Assembly (NCBI GenBank): GCA_023052935.1
Contig: CM041294.1
Span: forward strand, 10,650,414 to 10,714,413
DNA: 64,000 nt
Source of the DNA: Piezodorus guildinii
Taxonomy: Eukaryota > Arthropoda > Insecta > Hemiptera > Pentatomidae
Direction of reading: 5' to 3'
The translations under genes were made by a program, and so were the position numbers. The notes beneath the pieces were generated by a model. That model had not been told where the DNA came from. It saw only the letters and a program-made list of their open reading frames with translations, and made no database searches. Each line of letters opens with the position of its first letter. The first letter of the stretch is position 1. Shown here one piece after another: positions 33,505 through 46,040 of this stretch.

Positions 33505-33700
33505 AGGGTAGGGTCATCACACCATTTTAGTGAGTGGGCACCCTTAGGCTGAAGGGTCTCACATTCCCGGGGGAGAGGCTGTGAGTGAATCTACATTTAA
33601 TTATATCCTTACAAAAGCCCCACCGGGACTGGGATTCGAACTCAGAACCTGTAGCATGAGAGACTAGCGCGCTAGCCACTCAGCCAAGGGCTCCCCTATT
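33505..33700 (-). mobile_element. SINE family B copy
   Basis: The minus strand reads 'ggagcccttggctgagtggc', 'agcgcgctagtctctcatgc' and B box 'gagttcgaatcccagtcccg', then 'actcacagcctctcccccgg'. The tRNA-like head with a class-II-length arm resembles tRNA-Ser/Leu (inference). Related to 22480-22620 and 51113-51310. Confidence 0.75.
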
Positions 33701-33782
33701 CTTTTTAATCAGTAAATATATATGTGAGTATTAGTTCTCGACTGTTGATAATATAATTTATCTACGGGTGTAATCTCGTAAG

Positions 33783-33815
33783 GTTGGGTAAGGTTAGGTT
33801 AGGTTAGGTAAGGTT
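33783..33815 (+). repeat. Short (TTAGG)n-like run
   Basis: 'ggttaggttaggttaggta' within 'gttgggtaaggttagg...'. Only three to four units of the common insect telomere motif. Probably incidental. Confidence 0.5.
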
Positions 33816-33819
33816 CAAT

Positions 33820-34215
33820 CAATAAATAATCAATGTTTTTTAGGCTAAGTTTTTGATAATTTATTGTTCTCATATTCATGCAATAACAGAGGAAAAACAA
33901 AAAACAGAATATTAAAATATTTATACAATAATTGATGATGCTATTGTCATAGAGGCAGAAACCATTATTAAACAAATTTAAGAATGCAATGTACAATAAA
34001 TAGATATACAGTAGTTAAATAGATATTAGTAATTAGTATTTACATTTTTTTTACGTCATAAATCCATATAAAATAAATTATTAAAAATTTACTTACAATG
34101 TGAGAAAAATTGTGTCTGTTGTACTATTACTAGTGTGACACTATTTTGTCTCGCATTGTAAGTTAATTTGTAAGAATTTCTTTTATATGGATTTACCTAA
34201 AAAAAAAAAAAAAAA

Positions 34216-34283
<68 letters not shown>

Positions 34284-35580
34284 TGGGACGATGACAGTTG
34301 AATTATATTTGAGGAAGCCGGATATCCTGATTCTATCGGAAATTCCTTCGTTATTGAAATGGACCGCTTCTTACCGGATAACATTTCGAAAAGCGAATGT
34401 CACAAATCCATCAGCTGAGGTTGCTCCATTCCTCAAAACTTAAACGATTTATATCGCGAGAGAAAAAAACAATAATACGGAGTGATTATAGTGAAGCCGG
34501 AGCCATTATCCACGGAATTATCTCTTGAAAAATCATTTAAAGAGAGTCCATTTCGCAAAATCTAATCCAGAAAATGCTACTTAGTTGGTTTAACTACCTC
34601 GGGAGCCGAGATTCGGGAAGTCAATGATCCGGAACGGTTTCGACAGCCTCCGGAAGGGAGGGAATTCGTCCTGCGATCTGACCGAGGAGTGGATACGGAG
34701 TCCCCCCGTCTCCTGGAGCGTGATCTTGCCAACAATCCGCATGCCAAATCGATTAGCCACCAAATAAAATCAGTTTAAAAATGACAAGTTCTTTTTTTTC
34801 TTCAGTTCTCTTTCTTTGTTCTAGTTGCATTGTTAGTTTTGGGAATCTGGGGTAACTGGCGAGGCCATGACCTATTTCGTTTAGTTGGCAAAAAATAATG
34901 GCATTTGTTCAGAATTATATGAGGCTACACGACGAAAGTAAATCACAATAGTATCTCTACACTGGTGACCTTCTAATGGATATAAGAAATAAAAGAGCAG
35001 AAATAATAAGCGATCAAATTACTTACAAAAAAAGAAAAGAATAAAGAATGTTAACCCTCGAAATATGAAGTTTTACGTTATGTTCAGTTTTACGTTAAGG
35101 GATGCTTCAGAATCCAAATATTGATAATTATTGAGGTAGGAAAAACATTTAAAGCGATTTAGTAGAATAAAGAACGCTGCAAATTAAAACACAATATGGT
35201 TAGTTATTTCTAAATGGCTATATTAGAGCATAACTCTTTATAGGCAATTAATTAATATAAAAAGCAATAAAATGGTTCATCACCACAGCTAATTCCAAAA
35301 CAACAACATCCCAGCTATTTACAAACCGATTTCAATGATTCGTTTTTCCTATTGTAGGAAATTTAATTCCGTGTTGAATAGTGCTGACAACATATTTGAG
35401 AAATTTTGGTATTTATTTATTTAACTATTCTTATTGCGGAAAAGTTAGTCCTACAATTATGAGGAGATGGGGGAGATTTTTATTTCTTCAATGAATGAAA
35501 ATGAACTTCAATTGGAATTTCCTTATTTCGGAACACCTCACTTAATCACTCAATTTCGGGATCACTTTACTTAAAAGTTT
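33820..35580. other. AT-rich spacer with (TA)n and a GC-balanced island
   Basis: About 34090-34195 is an inverted repeat ('atccatataaaataaatta...acttacaatgtgag' against 'ttgtaagttaatttg...atatggattta'). A (TA)n tract occupies 34216-34280. About 34480-34770 is GC-balanced ('cagcctccggaagggaggga') without recognised repeats. No gene supported. Confidence 0.4.
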
Positions 35581-35584
35581 TTTT

Positions 35585-35880
35585 TTTTTTTAATCGCACA
35601 GTAATGATTCTAAAACTCTCTTCATATTTTTCTATATCTTCAAAAATAACTGAGCTATGAGCATATTAAGTAATATTTCAATTTTTTCTATCCTTTTTTA
35701 TAATTAATTCCGCTGATTCTAAGACTCTCTAGATTATGTTCCCTATCTTCGAAAATAACGGAGTTATAAGCTTATTTATGGAGAAGATTTCAAACTCTCA
35801 CTTCCTTTAACATATTCTGGGACCATCTGCCGTATTTGAACCCTCAGCCTGGGTATACCACTAAACCACTCACTCCTATA
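35585..35880 (-). repeat. Dispersed repeat (see 898-1160) and a tRNA-like remnant
   Basis: 35585-35775 matches the early-window repeat in two tandem halves. The adjoining 35790-35875, read on the minus strand, has 'gagtggtttagtggtatac' (A box) and 'gagggttcaaatacggc' (B box), suggesting a further SINE head. Confidence 0.45.
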
Positions 35881-36394
35881 TATCGCTATTTGTAACAAAC
35901 CATATAATATAAAATATAAACTAAATGAAGATAACAGAAAAAATAGAAAAAAAAACCAACACAAATAGTCATGGCTCACTAGTTTATAATGGGACATACG
36001 ACCAAGAAAAAAAAATTTATTAAATTTAATTGAAGATCGGTTGAATATGAAAAATAAAAAATATACAGTAAAAAATATTTATTGAAAATGAGCAAAGCGC
36101 TACTATAATACTTTCACCTCTAAAAAAAATTGGAACTAGTGAAAATACGAGACATTGGAGACCTGTGGACTAGGAAATGCAAAAACCATTTATTTTCTCT
36201 CAGAATTCTACTAACGTTGTTCGCATTGTAGTCGATGACAATGCCAAGCATTCATCGTTTTCGCAGATTTTTGATTGTAGGAACAGGAAACGTGAAAGGT
36301 TTTGTTCATGCTAAGGATTACTTCATGCTAAATAGTTTTTAGCATTTTATCTATACGTCTATGTAGGTTATTTTTATAGAACATACTAAATTAA

Positions 36395-38072
36395 GGGTAC
36401 TTTAGAGGAAGAAAATCTAAAATACTCGGCATTTATAATCTGTCATGTTCCAATCAGAAAGAAACCAACAAAATACTAAAACCTATTAAATTTTACATCG
36501 ATATTGCGAATTTAATGAAAATCGTTAAAGTCGTTTTGATAAAGTCGTAAAAAGGTGCAAAATGTATGGGATAAAGTAGAACTTCCGGTCAGCCGATTTT
36601 AGTGAAAAAGTTGCAGTAACATCTCGGGCGTATTTAATATGACATTCCAGTTTCATACAGCTTTTAGTTTTTGCACCAGACTTACCACATAGGACACACA
36701 TACACACAGACCTTTTAGCGGGACTCATTTGGACTCAGGAGACCCTAAAACGGGTATTTGCGTTGAAAACTGGAATTCAAAAATTTTCATGATTGCAATA
36801 CTTTCCCTTACTGTATATTTCAGTAAGTAAAAGTAAGTGAAAGTTAACATTATTAATTAAGGAGTTATTTTGCATCAGTTTCAACCGACATTCCTTATCT
36901 TTAAGTGGTTTTTTTGCTTTCTTAGTATGGAAGAGGAAAAATGTTCATTTTTGTCATTTTATGATTTTTTCTTTTATTTTATGAAGAGCCACTTTATACT
37001 ATCGCATCTGACAGGGATTAAATGCAATTTTTTCTAATATTCATTTTCTATAGTAGCTTTAATTATGTAGATTTGAAAAAGTTAATCATATAATCTTGTA
37101 AGCATGTTCAAATTAAGTCTAAATATATGACTTGAACGAATTCGAAATGCACCTGAAAGATAAGAGGTACATGCGAAAGCATTTTAATGCAATTTTTGCG
37201 TTTTTTGACATAATAACAGCAATATATATCATATACCGTTGGTTGGAAAGACAAATATTTAATAAAAACGTTTACTTATATACAAAGAGATGTAAAAGGT
37301 ATTGGAGAGTGATGAAAAGTAGATAAATCCAACTAATTTTTGTAGATAAATATGCAATAGATTATTTCTGTGGCGGTCGTGAATAAGTAGTTTTTTTTTT
37401 GTTTTTGTTTTTTATATATATTTTTTTTTGTTCACCCCTACCTCGCCTTTGAAAACTATACGGAGGTTTCTCGGACCAGGGGTTAAGGGCGGGGTATAAA
37501 TGTCGAGATAAAAGTCCCCCCGGTACCGAGACTCGAACTCGTAATTTTATGGTTTCCAATTATTGATTCTCTAGGCAACGCGCATCAAAGCATCGCGCGC
37601 TAACCTACTCGGCTATCCCGCCCCCGTGAATAAGTAGTTAAGCCAAAATCTTTCATTTTACAGGTGAGCGGCTTAAGGTTTTATGTTATACCAAAATAGG
37701 GTAATTAATTACAGCTTTCTTTACACATGAAATTTCTTCCACTAAGAAATTTCTTTAACCAATTTAACACGTCGTAGTAGAAGGTCTAAGGGAGCGATAT
37801 GTGAAGTTAACTCATTTTGGATATAACTCAATTGATCTAGTTTTTCGCGACTGCCACAGATTTAATAAAAATGTAAAAAGTATTGTAGAGTGATGAGTAA
37901 ATAATCTAACTGATTTTTGTAAATAATAATGTAATAGATCATTTAATATCACATGTTTTTATCGAAATCCTAAGAAATTCTTTTTTCATCTCTAACGGTA
38001 TTTAAAAAATGCTAAATTGATTTCAACTACGTAGGTAAGTGAAAGTTGTGTGCTTTGCACACCACAATTTTC
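36395..38072 (+). mobile_element. Element X copy, both arms, with nested SINE and internal duplication
   Basis: The left arm lacks its outer end but runs from 'gggtactttagaggaagaaa' to the centre at ~36850. The right arm runs to the terminal 'gtgtgctttgcacaccacaa' at 38072. The segment near 37291-37369 is repeated at 37862-37940 ('agtattgtagagtgatgagt'), and SINE D sits at 37393-37624. Confidence 0.75.
37393..37624 (-). mobile_element. SINE family D copy with 15-bp TSD
   Basis: Flanked by CGTGAATAAGTAGTT at 37378-37392 and 37625-37639. The minus strand begins 'gggggcgggatagccgagta' with an A box, has a long variable region, then B box 'cgagttcgagtctcgg', and ends in an A-rich tail (the T-rich left edge on the plus strand). 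The layout suggests a class II tRNA (Leu/Ser) origin. No related copy is evident in the window. Confidence 0.85.
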
Positions 38073-38079
38073 CCTTTAA

Positions 38080-38534
38080 GAATCTTAATCCTGTATTATT
38101 TTTCGGAAAACATAGGAATAAACCGAACGTGGAAATGTTAGTGATAAAAAAGCAAATTAGAATATTGATCTTTACAATGAGTGGCCGAGAGTGAACTTTA
38201 CCTAAAGTGTTTAGAATAGACTGGCTTTTTAAAAGAGTTGTTATAATATGAATATATAATATTGAGCTGACTTAGAAATTAGTTGCCTTCAGTTGGAACA
38301 GGCCACCGCTCACCGAAACCGATTTGGTTTATGTTAGCCTGTTTAGTGACGCCCTGTATATCCAAGCTGTGGAGAATGTATTTCTTCTTTAGGGCTAACC
38401 AGAATATTTAATGGGCGTAAGGCTTGTCTCTATCCCTATTCTATGTATTTCATAAGAATACATAAATTACAGTAAAGTTATATCGAAATGTAAAGTTGTG
38501 GATAGAAAAAGTCCAGATGTTAAGACGAGGTAAG

Positions 38535-38537
<3 letters not shown>
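38080..38537. other. Spacer, no gene seen
   Basis: Unremarkable AT-rich sequence between element X and a (TA)n tract. Confidence 0.45.
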
Positions 38538-38618
<81 letters not shown>

Positions 38619-38855
38619 AGAAATTAATTCATCGACCCTTTTTTTTATATTATAATTTTGTTTTAAATAATTCGGGTTTTGGGCCATTAAACTAACACTC
38701 CTTCTTAATTTTCTTTATTTTGACGTTTCGATCCTCCGTCCATGAATACACATAGGATCCTTTTCAACACTGCAACAAAGAATTTTATTGAGCACCGGCA
38801 CACCACTCAGGCTAACACAGGGCACTCCTGATTCATTTTAATTAGAAGAAGAATT

Positions 38856-38918
<63 letters not shown>
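38538..38918. mobile_element. Penelope-like single terminal arm between two (TA)n tracts
   Basis: 38620-38815 is homologous to one arm of the 4888-5260 palindrome ('caccggcacaccactcaggctaac' region and a hammerhead-like core on the minus strand at 38725-38768). It is flanked by (TA)n tracts at 38538-38617 and 38862-38918. Confidence 0.65.
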
Positions 38919-38922
<4 letters not shown>

Positions 38923-39306
38923 TTTTTTTTTTTGAAATAGTCACTAATATGGAATGAGAGCTTTCAAACTGTAGTATGATTGATCGTTTGATATTCCTTT
39001 CCTTATTAAAGGTTCATGAGGATAATATTTCTGCGAAGGTCGTTCGGAAAAAAAAGGAGAGACAATTGCGACGATTCCTTATTCGTCAGGGTCTGCAGAT
39101 AGCGCCACTGAAAGAGTTTTTAGAAACTCGCCAGCTAAAGGGGCTCAGCAATATACAGTAACGAAACCAAGATATTAAATAAAGAAAAAGATGCTTCGGA
39201 TAGCAGGCAAAAAAGAATAAGAAATTTGTTTAAAAAAAAACTATTTAATATCCAAAGTTTCAGAGCTAAATATAGGCAGTTTTATTTCTCTTTTTTTTTT
39301 TTTTTG
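38919..39306. other. Unassigned; short frame at 38976-39161
   Basis: The 61-codon frame encodes a basic stretch ('RKKKERQLRRFLIRQGLQ') but I recognise no family. Because it is bracketed by Penelope-like termini, it could be a decayed piece of such an element. This is speculation. Confidence 0.25.
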
Positions 39307-39345
39307 GACATGATGAAGACCCCCTATATGGTCCGAAACGTAGGA
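39307..39345 (+). ncRNA. Hammerhead-like core (Penelope-like terminus)
   Basis: Reads ATGATGA (box 1, C to A at the first base), stem II AGACC/GGTCC with a loop at 39321-39329, then CGAAACGT (GAAA at 39335-39338). The 170-codon frame that spans this motif (39226-39738) shows no domain and is probably fortuitous. Confidence 0.5.
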
Positions 39346-41600
39346 TATGAAATAGTCGTGTATACCAGAACTAACACTTCATTCATATCCATTCCGTGGC
39401 CAACTAAACACTATATTTCTTTCCCCTGGGTTTTACGGTTGTGTCCGAACCCGGTGCTCAGTACTCTACTTCTCCAGTTATCTACAGAGATGGACAGGAG
39501 CGCAGTCCCTCTGTCTGCCGTATCCTACCTCACATCATATATGCACCTTTTCCGGGATCTTCCTTATTTTCTTTTCTTAAGTGGATTTAACTACTCGAAG
39601 AGGCCAACACGTATCGTCCAACCTCATGACGAACCCATGCCGCATCAACATCAACCTACTTTAACTGATTTCCTCGAGAATGTTCAGCTCGGCACCCATT
39701 TTTTTCTTATTTCATTATTTGGGATTTCTTCTATCTGAGGCACGGTACAGCTTCTTCTCCAAACATCCAACCCTAAGGCTAATTATTTTTTCTGCTGAGA
39801 TGTCGCCACTGTCGAGGATTCACATCCATCAAGTGCAGTGCCAATGATGAAGGAGTAAAATATCTTCTTCTTCCTTTGAAGTGATATCTTCTTATTCCCT
39901 AAAACTAAACAATGTCCAAAATATTTATAACAAAGGACTCGCCCTTGCTTTATTTATTTGTGGTTTTATTTATGTTTATAAATTCACTGTTTGCCGGTTT
40001 AGAGTTTATCGCTGAAACCAATGACGATTTTATATTTAGATAAAGAAGAGAAAAAGAGACCTAAGAGAAGGAATATTAAATACAAAGCTGAATAAAATAT
40101 TATAAAAATAAAATTATGCATTCTTACACCAGGGGGATTATTTTGTATAAGAAAAAATAACGGTTCACATTTAACTTTTCAAATAAACTATTTAAAATAC
40201 ATATAAAAAGTTAATTTTTTGTCTTGTAAAATTCCCATTTAATTTAAAGTGAAACATCTGTTTTTATAAAATAATTTTTATAGTCGAAATAATTGTAATT
40301 GTATACATAAACGCATAAAAACTCTTGAAATGTTGATAGTGTTTGAAGCACACCTAAAAATATTCTTTAGAATACCTTCGGGTAATAAAAGGTCAAATAT
40401 CCTGTGATACATGTACATCTTTTATATTGTGTAAAATAATAAAACCAGAGGGTAAAAAAAAAAAAGTCGAAATAATTAATAACAATGCCAGTTTTATTGC
40501 TTTATAACGAGTTTATTCTAGCAAGCTATTTTTTATAAACTCTTGAGTACTATATTACAGATACTGTACGGTGGCTACACTGTAACATCATAACCTCTCT
40601 CATTACAAGCATTATAAATAGCATATATTTATGTTTATTGGGTTATAGCGACATTATGTTAACTTTTCATTTTATTTTAGTGCATATCAACTTTTCCAAA
40701 ATCTTGCGGATTCTAACGGTGTATTATACGCCTACATTACTCCTCATATTTCAGGAATAATTTGTTGATAACTTGTTTACAGAAAATTAATTTTTTCCTC
40801 CTTAAGGAACACTAAATTGCAGTTTATTTACCTTGTAAACATTCAGGAAACAGTGCCCTAAATGATCCAGTGGTTTACGAGTTCGTGGGAACCAAGCATC
40901 GCCTTATTATTTTATAGACAGATAAAGACTTCGCAGCTGAGTTGCTGTTGAAAGCTCAAATAAATCCCATCGCCCGCTATTCCATTCTAACGCCCCCTAA
41001 CAATCCATTAGAGATATGAAAGTCGCCCTTTCCCCAATTAGACCCCACATATCGAACCTGTAGCACTCCATTGTCCCTTCAGAACCGTGGCCTCAGACCC
41101 GTGACCTTTTCCCTTCCCATTCTCCCTAAACTCCACAAGAGAGATTCCATAGCCAGCCACACCCACCCGAAGAACGAGGTTAGTTCTGTCTTGATAAATG
41201 TATCAGTAGGTAGCCGAGGTAGGTAGGTGAGCTACAGATTGGCCAATCCTCTGGTCTCTTGGAAAAGGTGCAGCCCTTATGATATCATGGGTTGTTTGTT
41301 ATGATATCATTGTCAGTGTGTGTGTGTGTGTGTGTGTCTGAGAAACATCAAACGGCAGATAACTAATATTTATATTAGCCAAAAAATTTTAAAATATCTG
41401 GTGCGAGCATAAGGCTATGTTCTAAGATCACAACATGAATTTATTTAGTGATTAATATTACAGTCGGTCTCAGTGAGGTCTTGGTGATAGTGATAGTGGT
41501 CTCAGATTCATTTGGAAAATATTTACAGAAAAAAACAAAAACAATAGCTTTAAAAAGAAAAACATGAATATAATGCAATTTTAAAAATAAATTAACTTTA
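39346..41600. other. Long spacer without recognised gene or repeat
   Basis: AT-rich except for about 40960-41180, which is GC-balanced ('cgaacctgtagcactccatt'). A (GT)n run lies at 41317-41337, and a tiny element X terminus ('aaatatctggtgcgagca') at 41391-41409. Nothing else supported. Confidence 0.4.
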
Positions 41601-41611
41601 CTCCTTAATAA

Positions 41612-42264
41612 AAAAGTGATGATCTTGGTGATATTGATATATCGGTGCATACTTATTGACACGTAGAGAAATTCAAATATTTAGGTTCAATGATAACAAG
41701 AAAAAATAAAATCCAGGAAGAAATAAAGTCCTGATTAAAGGTGGGAAATGCGTGTTAATATACAGTTGCTAAATTACTTAGCTCGCGGCTTCTGTCTAAA
41801 AACTTAAAGGTTAAAATTTATAGAACTATTATTCCTCCGACGGTTCTTTACGGATGTGAAACGTGGTCGCTTACTTTGAAATATGAACAACGGCTTAATG
41901 TTTTCGAAAATAAGATACTGCGTAAAATATTTGGTGCAATGAGAGATGCGTTTAGAAGGTTGCACAACGCGGAATTCCGAAGCTTGTACCATGTGAATAA
42001 AATGTATTTTATAGCATTGCGGAGACTCAAATGGGCGAGTAAAGTTGTCGGGCTCGGTGAGGAACGGATTCCGAGAAAGTTGGTATTCGCTGATCCGAAT
42101 GGTAGGCGTCCGAAAGGTACGCCGAAGCGTCGATGGGAGGATTGCGTTAAGGCTGATCTCGGGGGCTTGGGCTTGAACGGTGATCATTGGACGAACCTGT
42201 GTAAGCGGAATTCGGTGGTATCGGCATCGAACATTCGGGTTCGGTAAGCCTATTATTATTATTA
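41612..42264 (+). pseudogene. RTE-type 3' module, frameshifted
   Basis: TSD CCTTAATAA at 41603-41611 and 42265-42273. Encodes the same region as 56733-57450, starting inside 'DLGDI'. The open part 41876-42247 gives 'EQRLNVFENKILRKIFGAM', 'RRLHNAEFRSLY', 'RRLKWASKVVGLGEERIPRKL' and 'KRRWEDCVKADLGGLG'. An early stop ('tattgacacg', ~41656) and frameshifts precede it. (ATT)n tail at 42250-42264. Confidence 0.85.
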
Positions 42265-42274
42265 CCTTAATAAC

Positions 42275-42926
42275 CTATTCAGTATATACAGGCTGTCACA
42301 TAAATATCTTGTGGTATTACTCGAGCCCATACTTCAAGGGCAATATTTTTGATCGGTAACAGCAAAAATCTCAACATTTGATTTTTCTCCCTAACCGTTA
42401 ACAATTGGACCCTGGGTCATATCAAGTTATTTTTTTCTCTGAGGCCTAGTATCTGCTCTCACAATATGAATAGACATTTAAGAGATAGAATGAACTAATT
42501 AAATGAACACTTCAACATACGTAGACATACTTAGACATACAGGAGAACACCAAGCCAAACTTGTCTTCTTTATTTTTCTCCTTAATTATCTAATTTTTTA
42601 ATAGTTAATCCTTTTTACTCTACGAAAAATTCTACTTTTGTACTCGTTTAAACTCTTCTAAGAAAAAAAACTGCATTTAAAAAAAATGAAACAAAAAGAA
42701 GAAAAAAAAGTGATTTCACCCAGACTTGACCCATACTTCCAACTCCCACACGGTATTGCAACACACTGATGCATCTTAGATAAGTCCGACATGGTTTTCT
42801 GGTTGTAAAATATTTTTTAGATCTCATGTAAGAATAAATTTTGGTTTATTTTTCTTTTGTACTATATATTAATTATACCACAAGTACTTGCTGCACTATA
42901 CATGCTACAGTACTCATTGCATTATA
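42275..42926. other. Spacer, no gene seen
   Basis: 'tatacaggctgtcacataaa' near 42278 resembles the CAGGGTGT-type DNA element ends used at 42927, but no partner end was found. Confidence 0.35.
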
Positions 42927-43071
42927 CAGTGTTTCAGGGTTAAGAATTCTTAAGATTCAAGTAACTTTTATATATTCATTTCACATGATTGGGTTTAAAT
43001 GTTAGTTCTGATCATTGCTTGGAGCCAATTCTTGTACAATTCTACAGCTTTTCTTCTATAATTTTTATCGA

Positions 43072-43107
<36 letters not shown>

Positions 43108-43355
43108 TTATCGAGCAATATTACAATCTGTCCAATTCAGGACATTTTTAATAGTGATAACGTACAACATTCATACTACATTCACACGATATATACAAAA
43201 CAATAAATTTATATAATAATAATAATAAAATATACATATATACAAAGTAAAATCAATAAAAATATATACAATTGTCACTCATACCTATATACAATTCACA
43301 AGCATACAGCACGTGAGTGGAGAATCTAGCCAATGCTAGAACTCCAATATACATG

Positions 43356-46040
43356 TTACAAGAGGTCACGAGGCCACTGCCGTTTCAACCTTCTAGGTGG
43401 GTTGTAAGGATGAGTGGAGCTGGATAGGGATTGAGCTAGAGGATTAGGATGATGAATGAGATTCTGGTGGAATTTGGAAAATTTGGATGGAATCAGGTCT
43501 GAAATAAAAGGAACATTAAGGTCGTGGTGCAAGGTATAGTTGGAAACATAATAAGGAGCATTTACTATTGTACGGAGGACTTTGGATTGAAAGGATTGAA
43601 TGCATTTGATGTTAGTACGTTTAGCTGTCCCCCACAGTTCAAGTCCGTAGGTCCAGATGGGCTTCAGTATTGTCCTGTAGATTAATAATTTGTTGTCAAC
43701 TGTAAGTTCAAATTTTCTGTTGAGTAGTCGGTATAACTGTCCGAATCGTCGGTTGAGTTCTTGTCTTTTAAGTCTTGTATGTGGGTTCCAAGTCAATCTT
43801 TTGTCTAACAGTAAGCCAAGATACCGGACTGTATCTGAAGGAGGAATCGGAATGGAATTGAAGTAAACTGGCGGACAGGAGTTTCGTCGAAGAGTGAAGG
43901 TTACGTGTTTGCATTTGGCTTCGTTCACCTTTATGCGCCAAGCACTACACCAGTCTTCGATAAGAGAAAGGTGTCTTTGCAGGTTTAAGGATGCTGTTTC
44001 AGGACTGGAACTGGATGATAGGACGGCGGTGTCGTCTGCAAAAGTTGCCAGAAAGGTATCAGGATGTGTAGGAATATCAGCAGTGTAAAGGATGTAGAGG
44101 ACGGGTCCCAAGACGCTGCCTTGAGGAACACCGGCCTCAACGGGATAAAGGTTAGAAAATTCTACACCACAGCGAACGCGGAAGGAACGGTTTGAGAGAT
44201 AGGATCGGAGAATGAGGTATAGAGACTGGGGTAAATGGGTTTTCAGCTTGAAGAGTAATCCAGTGTGCCATACCCGGTCAAAAGCTTGCGCAATGTCCAG
44301 AAACGCACCAGAACAATACTCTTTGCATTCAAGAGCTGAGGAAATATGATCTACAACTCGGAGCCCCTGTTGAACTGTGGAATGGTGAGGACGGAATCCA
44401 AACTGATGGGAAGGAAGATTTTAAGATTCTAATATGGGTAGGATACGTTTAAGAAGAAGCCTTTCGAAGATTTTTGAGAGGATGGGGAGTAGACTAATAG
44501 GCCTGTAGGATGAAGTGTTGTTGGAAGGTTTGCCTGGTTTTAGAAAAAGAATGATAGTGGAATGTTTCCATAACAGAGGAAAATAGGTGGTGCGTAGGAT
44601 GCAGTTGTAAATATAAGTAAGGAATATAATAGCTTTCTGCGGAAGTTGTCGGAGGATCTGGGGAGTAAGGAGATCGTGTCCAGGAGATTTACGGAGGGTA
44701 AGTTTTTGGAGAAGATATTTGACCTCAGAGGGATTAATAGCTTTAGGAGGTAGGGAAAGTGGAATCGGTGACAAAAGAAAGTCTTGCACTGTTGCGGTGT
44801 GATTGGCTTGGGATTCCGGGTGAGGAGTGAAAACTTTGGAGAGGTGTGTGGCAAATTCCTCGGCTTTATCTTCATCAGACGCAGCCCAGGAGTCATCACC
44901 ACGTCGGAGAGGATGGGAAACTTGATGGTATTTTAGGATCTTTTTCGTGACATTCCACAGGGAATTATCACGAGCTGATAGAGAGGAGAGGTAGGAATTA
45001 AAGGACTGGGAACGGAAGGTCGCCAACTCCCTCTTCAATTGTCTACAATAGAAGTTATAGGAGCGGCGATCTGTTGGGTGTCGGTTGCGCTGCCATAATG
45101 ATCTTGCTCGGCGTTTTGTATGGATGAGGTCTATAATATGTTGTGGAAAATGATTTTGGTGAGGATTTATATTGGGGTGTTTAGGAGAGGAGGCAGTCCA
45201 GACAGCTTGTTGGATGGCGGTGGTAAAGGAATAGACGGAATTATCTAGGTCATCTGGGGTTTTGAGGGTTACTCTGAGGTCAATATTATCGGTCAGGATT
45301 TGGCGGAAAAGGTTCCAGTTGACAGGGCCTCGGATGAATGATGGTGGAATGGGTTTTGGAATTGGAGTGAGAGACACTTTTAGGATCAGTGGACTGTGGT
45401 CTGAGGATAGTTCATCAAGGCGAGTTACAGACAAGTTGAGGGAGCCTAACCCGCTGTGGATAAAGAAGTCGAGGATGTCAGGATTGCGGTTAGGATCGGT
45501 TGGCCAGTAGGTAGGGGAGTCAGGAGGCAGGATATTAAAATTTCGGGAGTTGAGTGCAGACAGCAAATTTCGTCCCCGAGAATTCGTGGTTCTGGAACCC
45601 CACTGCTGATGCTTGGCGTTTAAGTCTGCACCCAGAATGAAACGATTTCCTAAGGAATTCAGGAAGGATACAAATTCGGAATTGGAAATGGAATGTTTAG
45701 GAGGGCAGTATGCAGATGTGAGGGTTACCGGAAAGGAAAAAGTCTTGATTACTATGGCTGTGGCTTGTAGGAAATCAGAGGTGGGAAGTGGGAGTAAATG
45801 ATGAGAGAGGGATTGGTGGACAATGATAGCAGAACCGGCATGGGCTTTGCCGTCTGGGTGGTCAGTACGGTATGTCATGTATTGCGGTATTTTGAAGTAC
45901 TGTTTAGTCGTTAGTCTTGTTTCAGTTATAAGTGCAACATCGATTGTTTTGTCTTTCAACAACGCTGTCAGTTCGTCAGTATGATTTCTAACACCATTCG
46001 CATTCCAAAGGAGAATGGATAAGGAGTTAGGTGAATTCAT
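43356..46040 (-). pseudogene. Jockey ORF2: endonuclease-reverse transcriptase, one in-frame stop
   Basis: 895 codons in a single frame, interrupted only by TAA at 44421-44423 after residue ~539. The N-terminal APE-type endonuclease (~1-230) shows LLWNANGV, ITETRL, GADLNAKHQQWGS and SSDHSPL, the expected catalytic Asn, Glu, Asp/Asn and Asp-His positions. The reverse transcriptase (~440-720) shows SPGHDLLTP, SYRPISLLP, then beyond the stop FGFRPHHST, FLDIAQAFDRVWH, GVPQGSVLGP and the catalytic FADD in ATFADDTAVLS. The C-terminal part contains PIWTYGLELWG and QSKVLRTI. It makes target-primed cDNA in this family. The stop falls in the RT fingers, so the product here should be truncated. Confidence 0.92.

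Noticed and set aside
33783..33815. Interstitial telomere (TTAGG)n
   Set aside because: Only three to four imperfect units; too short to mean a telomeric origin.
39226..39738. 170-codon plus-strand open frame as a host gene
   Set aside because: No recognisable domain, it starts in an A-rich/T-rich region, and it spans a hammerhead-like Penelope motif.
45262..45801. Plus-strand frames across the Jockey ORF2 (and others at 43894-44088 and 47011-47343)
   Set aside because: Antisense shadows of strongly supported minus-strand retrotransposon coding sequence.
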